Positions 26,701 through 36,959 of a DNA stretch of 64,000 nt are shown piece by piece; the first letter of the stretch is position 1; each line of letters begins with the position of its first letter. Under the pieces are notes generated by a model. The model made no database searches, was not told the DNA's origin, and saw nothing but the letters and a program-made list of their open reading frames with translations. This stretch comes from Bugula neritina. Its lineage: Eukaryota > Bryozoa > Gymnolaemata > Cheilostomatida > Bugulidae. The DNA lies in assembly GCA_964035545.1 (NCBI GenBank), contig OZ037769.1, forward strand, positions 7,749,929-7,813,928, given 5' to 3'. The position numbers and the translations under genes were made by a program.

Positions 26701-29700
26701 TATTCTATAGTTGATATTTCAATTTACATTAGACTTACTCTTACTCTTAGTAACTTTTAGCCTCTGTCTTAGATTTTGTCAATACAGTTACTGATTACTA
26801 TTACTATTAGTATTAACATTAGGCCTACTAGTACTAGTCAAACTACCGGTTCCTTTTGTGATTTTTAAATTAGCTCGAAGTTTGATTTAAAATATAATGA
26901 TAAAATCTTTATCACATTATGCAGGCTTACAGTTAGTGTTACTATCAAAACTCAATTGATAATCATATTTATATTCATAAAAGCATCACCTATAACCAAA
27001 TTGAAATGATATATGTGACTAAATGTAAATGATTATAATGATGAAATATTAATGCGAGTTCATGATGATTCTATAGTTGACTGACTTAGTTTTTCAGTAA
27101 GTTACTTTTAGTCTTATTTAGTGAGTAGTAACACTAACTAAATGTATAAATAGTCTAAACTTTTTAATTTTATTTTAAGATGAGCAAAAATTTATTCATA
27201 TTTTAAAGTAATTCATTGAATTCTAATTGATTTTATAGTAAATGTCTCTAATAGATTCAGTTGCACTTAGCTAGCTTTTTTACTCAATTAAATGCCTGAG
27301 TGGTTAATAGTTATCTAAAGACATTGCTTCAAAATTGCCAATTGCAGATATGCTAGATATTCAAGTGCATAATGTGTAATTTTACTGATAATACTATAAT
27401 GTTAATATAGAATAATCCGATATTCTGTACATTTTAGAAAGTGCACTTGTGAGGGCATTAGAGTGAAGACTTATACCTACACAACTCTACTACCTATCAA
27501 TCTAATACTTCTAATGTAGACACTCCGAATTTTGGCTTGCAAGGTTATGGCTTCTGCTTATTTCATTCATAAAAAGGTTTGCAGTCTTTTAATGATGTGC
27601 TTGAAAATTTTCAAGCATTTTTTTAATTTAAATTGTTCTGTTTAATTCAATAAATTTAAACGTTGATGAAATGCAGGATCACAATAGTACTACAAGAGTG
27701 TTCAGCCAACTAAATTTCTATAATATAACTGGGTATAATTTCTAATCAAGCTACCGTTTCCTTTTGTTATTTAAAAAAAGTCAACATTGTACTTTCAGCT
27801 CTGGAATAGACAATAAGTGGGTAGATTTGCAGGATGGAGGTTAAGTAGCAGCATCTATAATTGCTAGAAAATCAACTGATGATAGTGATGAAGCTTTTGC
27901 CACATACATGATGTTATGTGTCCATACTCTGTAAACTCATATTATGAAGACCAAGGAAGTAGAAAGATGATAAGTGCCTTCTCTGCAAAAACTGTAGAAG
28001 CTATCTAATTTTCTTTTCTTGATAAGAGTTAATTCAAGCATAATGGTTGTATCCAGGCTGGATTTTTTACTGCATTTAATTGGTTTTTTAAAATAATGTA
28101 TTTGATGTTTTAAATGTGAATATTAATGCCTAATAAAACTCAAAAGTTCAAATAGCTGATTTTATGTTTATAATATTTTCAACATCTCAGCCAAATCAAT
28201 TGCTAAATTTAGTTGCTGTTAGAGATTATAAAGATATTTATGAATGAACCTCGCATGATCTCATAATAGTCAAATAATTTTCTCATAAGTGTTCTACTCA
28301 TAAAGCAATAATTATGAAACAGCACAGCTCAATAGCTGCAGTTTGATATATTACAGAATATATTAGAGGAAAGGGAGGTATTCAATGTATAAGAGGAAGC
28401 AGCTGCCATTTTGTTTTATATGATTTCCTGCTGACTTGGATGCCTAATTTAAATATCTCAACACACAAACTTGCTGAAACATCTTCTTCTTTGCTGGAAT
28501 TGTTAAACCTTTCAACCATTAAACAAAGTAAAAAGCAAATTGACAAATAAATTAGACAAAAAGTTTGGCGGCCATATTTGACCTAATTTTATGTTGAGGC
28601 AGCATGAAATTTAGTTTAACAGAAAGCCCAAACTTTCACAATTATTTTGATACCAAATTTGTCACTATTCCTGTTATACAAAGACCCGTTGCTAAGGCTT
28701 GTAAATTGTAAACAAATAATTCTCAACTTATTCTAGAGTTGCCAACTTTAAACGCGATTTTCTCGAAACAGTAATTTAGAAATTCTAAAAACGTTAAGGT
28801 TTTTAAATACTGATATCTCGAGTTCTACTTATGCTAGAGACTTCAAATAAAGTGCAAAATGTTCAAAAAAGTCTGCTCTATCACTCCATAGTAATAACTA
28901 GGTATCCAACATTTTATATACATCCCTTGTTTTGTGGTGCCAGGTCACATATAATTCAACAAAAAGACTGAGAAAGAAGAATTTAAGTAAATTGGTCAAC
29001 ATACAAATTTTGTGTTTAAAAGCTAAATATTTACCTCATTCGAGGAAGCTGCCTCTTCAGCTGTATGGTAAGATCTTCCACTGCTACAAAGACAATTTAT
29101 ATAAATCTTTTCTGCAGGCGATAAAACCAGGTATAGATATATTAAACGAATATAAAACTTTAAGCATTACTTGTACATCCCACTACAAAAATATAGTTAT
29201 AGCAGCTAACAAACAAGTATTTTTCAAGAGCAAAATCCAAGTGAAGCAAAGCTTTTTTTAGGAACCTGATTTCTGTTTCTTGAGAACCAGAAATATCTTC
29301 ATCTTCAGCAACTGGGTTCAAGTCTCCAGCTGCAAGAGCTGTACTGACCTCTTGCAGGTTACTCAACACATCCTGAAGAGTGCACAGACAACTCCCAAAC
29401 TGCTGCTTGAAGCCGGCACTCCTCTTATTTTCAACAAGAGATGTGAAGCTGTCTTCTGCCTGAAAAAAAAAACAGATTCATTAGCTAACAAAGTAGAAGC
29501 ACACTCAAAATTTTGAATAGAAAAAATGTTGGCCATAAGCATGTTCAGACTGTTTTTAGGTGTAAGACCACTATATGGCAGTAATTGACAAACAAAACAA
29601 TGAATGAAAAACAAAACAATGAATGAAAAATTGGATAACAAATAATTTTTTGGTATAAACTTGCTAGTGAGTCTTACCGATTTCACTTGCTCTCGAATTT

Positions 29701-29841
29701 GTGAAATCAACTTCAACTCTTCAGATTTTACTTCCTCCAAAAACTTGTGTGCTTTCCGGATTAGTGCCTCTTTCACGGCTGTCTGCTTAGAACCAGATGT
29801 AACTCGTACTGATTTTTCACTCATTATGAACAGTTGAAAAT
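12567..29841 (-). CDS. Multi-Tudor (three extended Tudor) protein with CCCH zinc finger
   Basis: Minus-strand exons in order: 29678-29824 (open to an acceptor at 29841), 29266-29459, 29035-29083, 24950-25606, 23981-24099, 23748-23869, 22410-22546, 21769-21985, 21317-21419, 20826-20980, 20393-20536, 19959-20098, 19495-19691, 18807-19277, 17845-18172, 17237-17449, 16882-17035, 16347-16591, 15981-16134, 15517-15660, 15133-15234, 14541-14717, 14050-14122, 13612-13756, 13166-13377, 12567-12738. Every junction joins in phase, giving 1656 residues from Met 29824. Order: coiled coil (1-110), Ser/Gln-rich repeats (131-349), extended Tudor 1 (~350-555), low-complexity linker (~560-1060), extended Tudor 2 (~1065-1330), CCCH finger (~1373-1392), extended Tudor 3 (~1400-1656). 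Tudor proteins of this kind bind dimethylarginine on Piwi proteins in germ granules; that role is inferred. Weak points are donors GTTCCT (29265) and GTTAGC (24949), and the 5' end. Confidence 0.85.
12785..12895 (+). repeat. Decayed tRNA-derived SINE head
   Basis: CAGCTGTGGTCTAG is shared with the SINE at 17541 (an A-box-like block), and a B-box-like GATTTGAAACC follows about 60 bases later. Too degenerate to be a tRNA gene. It lies in the last intron of the Tudor gene. Confidence 0.35.
14766..15082. mobile_element. hAT-type MITE inside a Tudor-gene intron
   Basis: The left end starts CAGGGCTGCCCAACAGGCGG and the right end finishes GGTTGGACACCCCTG, so the termini are inverted repeats of the CAGGGGTGTCCAAC type that marks many hAT elements. 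It is 317 bp with no ORF, hence non-autonomous. Flanking 8-mers (ATTTATAT and CTTTATGC) share a central TTTAT and may be an eroded target-site duplication. The element makes up about three quarters of the intron 14718-15132. Confidence 0.75.
15133..15234 (-). other. CCCH zinc finger exon in Tudor gene
   Basis: One short exon encodes KCREYQKTGQCHRGDNCHFA followed by H. The spacing C-x8-C-x5-C-x3-H is the canonical CCCH RNA-binding finger, with the usual phenylalanine before the histidine. It lies between extended Tudor domains 2 and 3, an unusual position relative to the well-known TDRD proteins. Confidence 0.85.
15981..17449 (-). other. Extended Tudor domain 2 (binding asparagine replaced)
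   Basis: Exons 17237-17449, 16882-17035, 16347-16591 and 15981-16134. Segments: IRVLVSHINTPTDFYI, VGDFCVAKSVQFDSYYRAEV, KVFFIDYGSSEWV, then a nuclease-like half with FVNEILVT. The usual DYGN reads DYGS here, so the asparagine that contacts methylarginine in characterised domains is missing. The domain may bind a different ligand or be structural. Confidence 0.8.
17541..17735 (+). mobile_element. tRNA-derived SINE
   Basis: The head looks like a tRNA: an A-box-like TGGTCTAGGGGTTAGAG and a B-box-like GAGTTTGATCCCC at the right distance, with a possible AGT anticodon (threonine-like). The anticodon stem does not pair well. A non-tRNA body with GAAGAGCATCCAGTC and a T/A-rich tail follows, the layout of a SINE. 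It lies in the Tudor-gene intron between 17450 and 17844. Confidence 0.6.
18413..18806 (-). repeat. 21-bp intronic minisatellite starting at a splice donor
   Basis: About 19 units of 21 bp (plus-strand unit CTACTAAGTAACTACCCACAA). On the gene's strand the array begins exactly at the donor of exon 18807-19277, and each unit repeats the donor-like GTAGTTACTTA. It fills about 60 % of the intron 18173-18806. The array is open in one frame (heptapeptide repeat), but the exon's own frame meets TAG across the donor, so it is not an exon extension. Confidence 0.85.
18885..19090 (-). repeat. 18-bp coding repeat (hexapeptide EGQVIS) in Tudor gene
   Basis: Within exon 18807-19277 an 18-bp unit is repeated about ten times, encoding variants of EGQVIS / EAQAIT. 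The reading frame is kept throughout. The product is an acidic, Gln-rich low-complexity linker between Tudor domains 1 and 2. Confidence 0.8.
20640..20832 (-). repeat. 33-bp minisatellite copying an exon-intron junction
   Basis: Six units spaced exactly 33 bp (positions 20656, 20689, 20722, 20755, 20788, 20821). The first unit overlaps the last seven bases of exon 20826-20980 plus its donor (ATGTCAG|GTAACAT). The same 14-mer occurs intact at 20722 and 20689 inside the intron; other units carry AAGTAACAT or similar. Unit length is a multiple of three, and the exon frame stays open through the whole array. Confidence 0.85.
21769..24099 (-). other. Extended Tudor domain 1
   Basis: Four exons build one domain. 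RKVICTYHQGPNYIWLQ is the N-terminal beta part; VGELVLAKY..QFYYRAMI is the Tudor core start; VFFIDYGNEELVS is the core end with the DYGN motif; a staphylococcal-nuclease-like half follows (RWFEKIINGDLEAKMTLCRN ... MIANGYATSM). The DYGN asparagine and aromatic residues expected for dimethylarginine binding are present. Mariner fragments sit in the intron between the two halves of the core (22547-23747). Confidence 0.8.
22905..23629 (+). mobile_element. Two head-to-head mariner transposase fragments
   Basis: In a Tudor-gene intron. On the plus strand 23040-23627 encodes degenerate Tc1/mariner blocks: DETCVAHYEPQS, QKVMLTMF followed by a stop where a tryptophan is expected, GPITVSFLVHGTT, and in another frame TRPHSATQTI, LSPSNYHL and a C-terminal tail. 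The catalytic aspartate of the PSDYHL block reads N. On the minus strand 22911-23033 encodes a mariner C-terminus (VESYEEVKVAGREWLESQST). Both are inactive. No terminal inverted repeats were identified. Confidence 0.7.
25130..25480 (-). repeat. Degenerate coding repeat, Ser/Gln-rich
   Basis: Inside exon 24950-25606 of the Tudor gene, a unit of about 24-30 bp encodes variants of SQLQSQPSSD over roughly 110 residues. The frame is open throughout. It gives a disordered, Gln/Ser-rich linker before Tudor domain 1. Confidence 0.75.
25607..29034. other. Largest Tudor-gene intron, no exon seen
   Basis: A 3.4-kb intron between exons 29035-29083 and 24950-25606. It contains a low-complexity block at about 26280-26830 made of TAGTAATAG / ACTATTAC-type triplets. 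The short open frames on either strand show no domain and no splice context that would add an exon. Confidence 0.5.
26280..26830. repeat. Cryptic trinucleotide-like simple repeat
   Basis: Runs of variant triplets such as AGTAATAGT, TATTACTAT and ACTAGTACTAGT on both strands, with many short self-complementary patches. Similar blocks occur at 7000-7215, 8860-8930, 30240-30425 and 31075-31790. Confidence 0.5.
29035..29841 (-). other. Tudor gene: N-terminal coiled-coil exons
   Basis: Exons 29678-29841 and 29266-29459 encode a charged helical region (AVKEALIRKAHKFLEEVKSE, then LCTLQDVLSNLQEVSTALAA). It looks like the coiled coil that follows B-boxes in TRIM-type proteins or the N-terminal part of RNF17/TDRD4. 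Exon 29035-29083 adds SGRSYHTAEEAASSNE. The frame stays open upstream of Met 29824 to an acceptor at 29842-29843, so a RING/B-box exon further upstream is possible but none was found in 29.9-31 kb. Confidence 0.6.
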
Positions 29842-31829
29842 CTAGAAATAGATGCTAAATTATTCAGCCAGCCCAACACTGTTTTTAGTACATAATATTA
29901 TGACCTCAAGTCAAAATATTCTTTGCATATATGACATTTAGTAATGCTATTACTGAAACAGTTACTTGTAGCAAGATGGTTCAGGAAAAAAAGGGAAACT
30001 AAGCAGTTAAACTTAATGTTTAGCTATTTTGTAAATATTACCAAATCATTAGAACTTTTTGCTAAATTTACTTAAGAAAAACTGCCACTCAGTGGAGAGA
30101 GACTATGATGACCACTAGCATGCTGATATAAAAAAATAGCAAAATTATTAAACACAGAAAATTATAACAAAAACATGGCTTACTGAGTTTTGTGTTTTTT
30201 TTCAAGACTAAAAGTAAATATTAAAATTTTAGTAAAACTAGACAGTCAGACTTAGACTGGCTCACAAGTCTGACCCTGAAACTCTGTCTCTAACAGTAAC
30301 ACTAAGTCACTAACACTAACAGTAACACTAACAGTAACTGTAAGATTAAGTGAGTAACAGTAACTGTAAGTGTAACTTGACTTTGAGCATCTACTTCGTC
30401 TTCTAGGACTAGTAGTAGTAGTACTAACAAATCTTACATTTCAATTTTTCCTTTATCACGATGCACCATAGCACAAATTTTGTAATATACTATTATCATG
30501 CGGTGATATTTTCAGTTTATTATAATCACCATGCCCAATTTTAAAACTTGTTAGATAAAGATGACTGGATGAGTCTTGCGTCAATAGTCTAATTGCGATG
30601 CTAGAAGATCGGCGCGGTTTAGGTTGACACTTAGCAGGCATACATGGTTAAAATTGATATAAGTACAATGAAATGTTACCTACAATATTATCTAGTCCGA
30701 CTATCTTGCAAAGCCTTAAAATCGTTATAAGCAGCACCAATGGGAGATGACTAGACGCAGGGTTTGCAAGGACAGCATTGTCAAAAACTCGAAACACCAA
30801 AACTGGGATCCGATTTACCGCGCTTAGTGACCCCCAACTCAGTGCTCCTCCAAGATATTTCGTGAAACTCACCCAGCATGGTTTTTGCAGACTTGCCACA
30901 AGGGATGACCACCATCACCAGGTGTGGAGCTTCGAATCACGAATGGGCACGACAACTTTGAGTTTGTTATTGTAGGCTCTGCAACTAGGCAGTTGAGGTG
31001 TGTTTCTCTTTAGTAGCAATAAACTTAATTAACTTTAAGGCAGAGTTGTACGTGTTGATTATCGTATTCATTATGATCGTATTACATTTTCATTTTGATT
31101 TTGATTTAGAGTCAGACTCAGTGACTCAGTGACTCAGTGATTTAGTTTTACTATTCATATTGAATTATTATAATTATTATTATTATTCATATTGTAATTG
31201 ATTATCATTATCATTATGATTATATTTAATTTTATGAGGATGACATTGACTCATTTTGATTCTTAATGACTATCACTATGACTTAGACTATCAGTATCAC
31301 TATCACTATGACATTGAGTTTGACTATGAGTATGACTATCACTATGACTATGAGTATGAGCCATGATGATGAGGATGACAAAATGTAGTAGTAAGACTAA
31401 GTAGAACTGAGTAATAGTAATACTAATAGTAAATGTAATACAGTAAATGTAATAGTAATAGTAATACTAATACTAATAGTAATAGTAAGTCAGTAAGATT
31501 AAGTGTAAGTGACTAAGTCTAAGTTAGTGTTACTTATAGTTATACTCTGAGACTCAGATGGATAGTGTGTTACTGTTACGGTTTAACTTTGAGATGTTAG
31601 CAATAAACTTAACTTATTACTATAACTATTACTATTAGTAATACAGTAATAGTAAGCATAAGTATATAACTGATAATGTATTACTATTAGTAAAAAATTA
31701 TCATTATCATGCATTTTCAACTCAATAATCATTATCATAATGATCATCATTATGAAAAATAGTTGTAAATGTCTGTTGAGTCAATAGTAATACTGATATT
31801 CTTTATTTTTAGCACACTCTTAGTTAGCA
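29842..31829. promoter_or_regulatory. Divergent intergenic region between Tudor gene and ANKRD16
   Basis: The two genes point away from each other and about 2 kb separates their start codons. Bases 30590-30960 are less AT-rich and hold several CpGs (CGCGGTTTAGG, CCGATTTACCGCGC), which fits a shared promoter and untranslated first exons. An acceptor-like TTTTTAG at about 31812 precedes the ANKRD16 start. 30240-30425 and 31075-31790 are cryptic simple repeats. No transcription start can be placed from sequence alone. Confidence 0.35.
31075..31790. repeat. Cryptic simple repeat upstream of ANKRD16
   Basis: About 700 bp of variant triplets and hexamers: CTATGA/CTATCA near 31270-31360, AGTAATAGTAATAC near 31430-31490, ATTATCATTATCAT near 31190-31220 and 31690-31760. 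There is no fixed unit and no coding potential. Confidence 0.55.
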
Positions 31830-34800
31830 ATGGCCAACAGGGAAAAGTTGTGGAAGTTCGTTCAGCAAAATGATTTGAAAACAGTTGAAGAGTTGTCCCA
31901 ATCAGCTCCTGAACTATTTGCCACAAATTCCAATTTCCGAAAAGGTGAAAGTCCCCTTCATATAGCCTCTAGATATGGTTTGATGGAGATGGTAGAATTG
32001 CTGTCCGGTTTCATTAATCTCAATGTCACTGACAATGATGGTAAAACTGCACTTCATGAAGCAGCTTCTGCCGGACACTCACTAGTGGTAGCTTTCTTCT
32101 TGAAACATGGAGTGAATGCAGATTGTTTAAAAGCTGCTGATTGGTAAATAAATAAGAATTTATAATTTGCCTTTGCCAGCAAGTTATTTCAATAATATAT
32201 AAAAAAGTTGGAAAGTCTTTTTAAAATAACTACCTGATGCAAAATTGCACTTAAATTTATGTGATCGCAAACTGAAGTAACAAATTTCATACTGCTTATA
32301 ATGTAGGCACCAAGGTATAAATATTCAAATTTAATCTAACTTACAATCCTTATAAACCATGATGTAATTAAAACATTATATTTTATTGTATGTTACCAAG
32401 CTTTGAAGCTTCGGTAATGTTGGTAGCCATCTTGGGTCATCTAGTAAATTAGCTTTCATCCATTTTAGTTTTGTTAATTGTTTATTGTGTAGTTATCTCC
32501 AACATTTTGTGGCCTAAACTCGCACTGAAAGCTAGTTTGATTAGTTTACCTTATGTATTTTGGTTTATGATATTGCCTGTCAAACCTCACTCCAACCAAC
32601 AAGCTCCCTTCTAATAAGTTCATTCTCATTGTCAGGACACCGTTGATGATGGCCTGTGCTAAAGGGCATATTGGTGTAATGAAAATATTGGTATCAAACC
32701 GTGCTTCCATAACTCGTGTCAATAAAGATGGCTGGAATACATTTCATATTGCCACAAGGTGAATATAATTTCATTTAGCATTATTCGGACATTATTCATT
32801 GTTACTACTTGTATAAAAAGAGAACCGCCAGTTTTTAAATTGCATCACAATTGAATAAGAATAAGGCAAACGTTTATTGTTTCTATGCTCTATGATATAT
32901 CTGTTCAACATTGCTAGGAAGGCTACAAAAAAATATTTTTAATGGTGTTTTTTACAATTTATAATGCATGCATAACATACTGCAATAGCTGCTGCCCATG
33001 TATGTATGACAACTAATATATTAGTGGATTTCTACTTGATTGATGGTAAAACTATGCACTATCCTGTTAAGAGTTTCAGGTTTCAATTAAATTGAATTTT
33101 GAAAAACAATATAATATGTAAAAACAAAGTCATTAAGAGAAGGAAATTTTCAGCCACATACATTGCCTATTTTATAGGTCTTTTACCTAATGTATTTTAT
33201 ATTATATCAGGATGTTTTATATTATGTTATAACTTATATTAGTATATTTTATTTTACTGTAATGCTTAAGAATGATTGCTATAATTATAGTAAGTTATAA
33301 AAAGTAAGTTTCATTATACAACAGGGCTAAAGTGAGGCATCCTGCAAGCTTAAATGATGTTTTTAAGAAAGATTTCTTTTCCTTCAATTGTGAAATATAT
33401 AGTAACAGTTTATAAAGGCTTCTTTGTAGCTATTAATGGTCCTTAAACTGTTGAAGATATTTTTAGTCATATTAGTTTATTTTTTAAAAGTATTTTTATT
33501 AATTATATGGCAATTTCTTTCACAGGGATGGAGGTACTCAAATAGTGAGTTTTCTATTAGATGAAGCTCCTAGTTGTTGGGATACATCAAGTAAAAATGG
33601 CCGAACTCCACTTCACACAGCTGGTAAATTTTTATTAATACCCAGTCTGTTGTTAAAAGCTAAATATTGAGTTTGTGTTCATATTTATTAATAAGACTAG
33701 GCATGAAACAATATTTTGATAAGCATAGTTTGGCTTAGAAAGTTTACTGTTCCATCTTGTCACATTGGCTGTAGTGTTTATAGATTTAAACTCTTTGTTT
33801 ATCAAATGGTCATTTGTCCACCACACACTAACAATAGAATTACTCAACCTTTTCATCCCAAAGTAAAATGCCCTTCATAATAATAATGATAATAATGAGG
33901 ATTAGATAGTAATATAACAATATAATAATAAGGACTAGAATACATGTTCCTACAGCTGGCAGCGTGTTGTCACAAGTGCTTTTGAGGGGAATTCATAATA
34001 TTATTTAACCAGCCAACTAGCTTAGATTATCCTCCTTTAGTTACTTTTCATTTGTGAGGACTAGTGTCAATCTAGACCTCCAGTAAGCAAGTTGTGGTAC
34101 TCCCTTGAGAAATTCTTATTCATATCAATTACAATCTCTTGGAGAGGTAAAGGAGGTATATTGTATTTATAATATTTTTCAACTTCATAATGTTTATTTG
34201 TATTACCATTTTGGTTGAACTACATACATGTTATTAGAATTAAACTTAGGTTATGCTGTGCATTTTTATTCATATTTCTTAATTACTTTGCAGTGTTACG
34301 GTGGTGATGATTAGACCAATAACACATTAGACAATCAGTATAAAACTTCTACGTTATCTAGGAGGGCATTGCCATTTTTTCTTTCAAAATTTTTACAATA
34401 ATATATTATTTAGACAACTTTTTTCATCGTAAAACTCATTTTTTCCTGAAGCTTCCTGCAATTGAAATGTTTTTTCTCTTCTCTTACATAGCTGCTTTTT
34501 ATCCTAGCCATACATGGAAGAGTTGAATGCCTGAAACTGCTGCTTTCAACCAGATGTCAATATGATATTAATTGCAAAGACAGTTGTGGCTCTACACCTT
34601 TGATGGATGCCATCCGAAAAGGTAGCTTGTTTGAAATATTGAAATGCTTGGTGGTTGTGGCACTCTATCTGATGGTTTGTTTCCCCATGTTGTTTCACCA
34701 TTTATCTGTTTTCCGGTTTTCAGACCATTCTAGTGTGGTGAACCTTCTATTACTGAACGACGCTTCAGTTCTTTCTGAAAACATTCTCCAGAGAAACTGC

Positions 34801-36216
34801 ATGCACATGGCTGCTGAAGTTGGGTCCCTAAACTCCTTACCAATTCTTCAAAATTACATAACAACAGAGGCAATGAGTGGCATTGTCAACTCACCTGACT
34901 GTAATGGCACGAGACCTCTCCACCTGGCCTCCAAGGTAAGGTACAGAGTGTTCATGTCGGGACTGCAGAATTAAGATGCCTCCTTTAATTGGTTATACTG
35001 TGTGAACTGTTGTTTTGTGCTATGTGATGCGGTGTCCTGTAATATTGGCACATTTTCAAAATTAGGGTTTAAGATGGGCGGTTTAGGTTTGGGAAAATTA
35101 GAGTGCCATTTTTACCTCCTTTTTATTTGTGCCATTTTTATCTGATATTGATTTCAAAATTAAATCCAGCCAACAGCTTCATCTTCCTGATGCAGTATGA
35201 ACATAATTTGTGTGAGCAAATGGCCAACACAGGGCTATGCTGGGTAGTTGCTGTTTTATATAACAATCATTTGTTGTTTTCAAGAAGGTAATCAACTTAG
35301 GTATAGCTACCAGCGGTCAGGAAAATATGTAATTCTGGCTTTTTGGTGCACATAAATATGGTTCCGAATTTAAAATAGTAGCAGGACCAATGAACAATGA
35401 TGTCTCAATAATTAGCGTGTTATATTCTTTATACTTCACTACTTTCAAGTGGGAAATATGAAACATGTCATAGAGACACAATAAGATAGTTTTGATAGTA
35501 TTCCTTTAGGAAGGACATTCAGACATGTTGATGAGTCTTATGAGCATTGGTGCTGATCCCCATCTTCAGGATGCCAATGGACGGAATGGTAAGCTAAACA
35601 AATTTTTAATTATTTCTTAATTTCATGCATTTAGTTGTTGTGTAACTGTACCAGAGAGATAACCCTGGCTGTTCACAGAAATTGGGTTGCTCTTGTAAAA
35701 TGTTAGCTATTGTATTCTTGCTATTCAGCTTGTCGGCTATAAAATGCAAAAGCTATAGTTTACAGTGCAACAAACTTCTTGTTCATATTAGTTCTTTTTG
35801 CCAGGAACATAGGTCTATAAGAGAATTGATATTTGTATGTATTATTACCATTGACAAAGTTTTTCTGTGTTAATATTATTGTATAGTTGAAAATTATTTA
35901 TACATTTGCTTGCAATTATTTTTTCTTTTAGTGTACAAGTCAAAAAATTGAATTTAAAAGTAATGAATATATTATACTTGTTGTCACAACAACTCCCTCC
36001 CCCGCTATTTGCCAACTAAGAATTGATGTAGCTGATTATTGAATCTATTTTTATGCTGTAAACTGTATAATGGAATGATTTCAATGCTATTTTTTAGTCT
36101 ATTTCAATTTTGTCTGATGTTTTGTAGCCTTAGATGTTGCAAAACTATTCAAGCAAGAAAAGTGTGTGGAGCTGCTACATGAGCATTCGGAGAACCGAAA
36201 GGTGGCAAATGGTTGA
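31830..36216 (+). CDS. ANKRD16: ANKRD16, ankyrin repeat protein, seven exons
   Basis: Exons 31830-32143, 32636-32758, 33526-33623, 34508-34621, 34724-34935, 35510-35588 and 36128-36216 join in phase with GT..AG introns to 342 residues (human about 361). Blocks that identify ANKRD16 rather than a generic ankyrin protein: DCLKAADW joined to TPLMMACAKGHIGV, KDGWNTFHIATR, NGRTPLHTA joined to AIHGRVECLKLLL, RCQYDINCKDSCGSTPLMDA, then RPLHLASK and EGHSDMLMSLMSIGADPHLQ. About nine ankyrin repeats are visible. In mammals ANKRD16 binds alanyl-tRNA synthetase and captures misactivated serine on lysines, protecting translation accuracy; conservation of that activity here is inferred. The first ATG (MANREKLWKF) precedes the first repeat at the usual distance. 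The tail ends SENRKVANG. A possible AATAAA lies at 36819. Confidence 0.92.
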
Positions 36217-36950
36217 GGTATATTAGTTCAAACTAGAATGTAGCAAATCTAAGTTATATCAATAAGCCTTATATAGAAAAAAGTTTATTTTATATAATTA
36301 TTTAGCTCAACTTAATTACACAAGTGTGTTTGTTTGTAAAATAATTATTTACCACTATTATTATGGCGAGGTTGTTTTAAATTTATATTATCACAGTATG
36401 TAAAGTGAAAATCATAATTTAATGCAATTATTTAGTAAAAGTTGCCAGCTGTCTTATGGGTTGATCAAGTATATGAAATTTCTATGACTACACTTTGTTA
36501 AATGTTGAAGTCCCAAAGATTTTGGTGTTGGTGCTTGTCAGCCACCTCCTATTGAGTTTGGTGGGAAATATCAAGCAATTTATTTTCAACGTTGACCCAG
36601 TTATTTTTGCCCCATCACCAGGATGGGCTGAATCTATCATATGTATTCTTCAAGTATATATAATATTACTATTTGGTTATCTTTTTAAATATTTTAGGCA
36701 ATGGTGAGTTTGTAATTAAGTTCAAGCGGGTTGTTATTTTTTCCATTCTACAGCTTGCTGATACTCGCTTGATTTCAGGCAGCAGTCTGTCCATCTTATA
36801 AAGTGCACCAGAAGATTTAATAAAGTTTATTAATTTGAGAATGTTTTTTTCTTTTTGGTGTGTATTTTGACTGGGAAGAATTCTGCAGTTGTTACAGCAA
36901 ACTTCCCCTTTATTTACACTTTATAAGTAGGAACATTCTCCGAATCCTTC
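36217..36950. other. ANKRD16 3' flank, no gene seen
   Basis: AT-rich; an AATAAA at 36819-36824 may end the ANKRD16 transcript, although it lies 600 bases after the stop. A 70-codon hydrophobic open frame at 36495-36707 has no recognisable features and is not called. Confidence 0.4.
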
Positions 36951-36959
36951 AAGTTAACA

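Noticed and set aside
28932-29261. 109-codon plus-strand open frame
   Set aside because: It overlaps a minus-strand Tudor-gene exon whose splice phases fit, and it has no recognisable features.
30456-30899. 5' coding exons of the Tudor gene (two minus-strand frames of 61 and 83 codons)
   Set aside because: No donor or acceptor could be joined in phase to the exon at 29841, and no RING or B-box cysteines are present.
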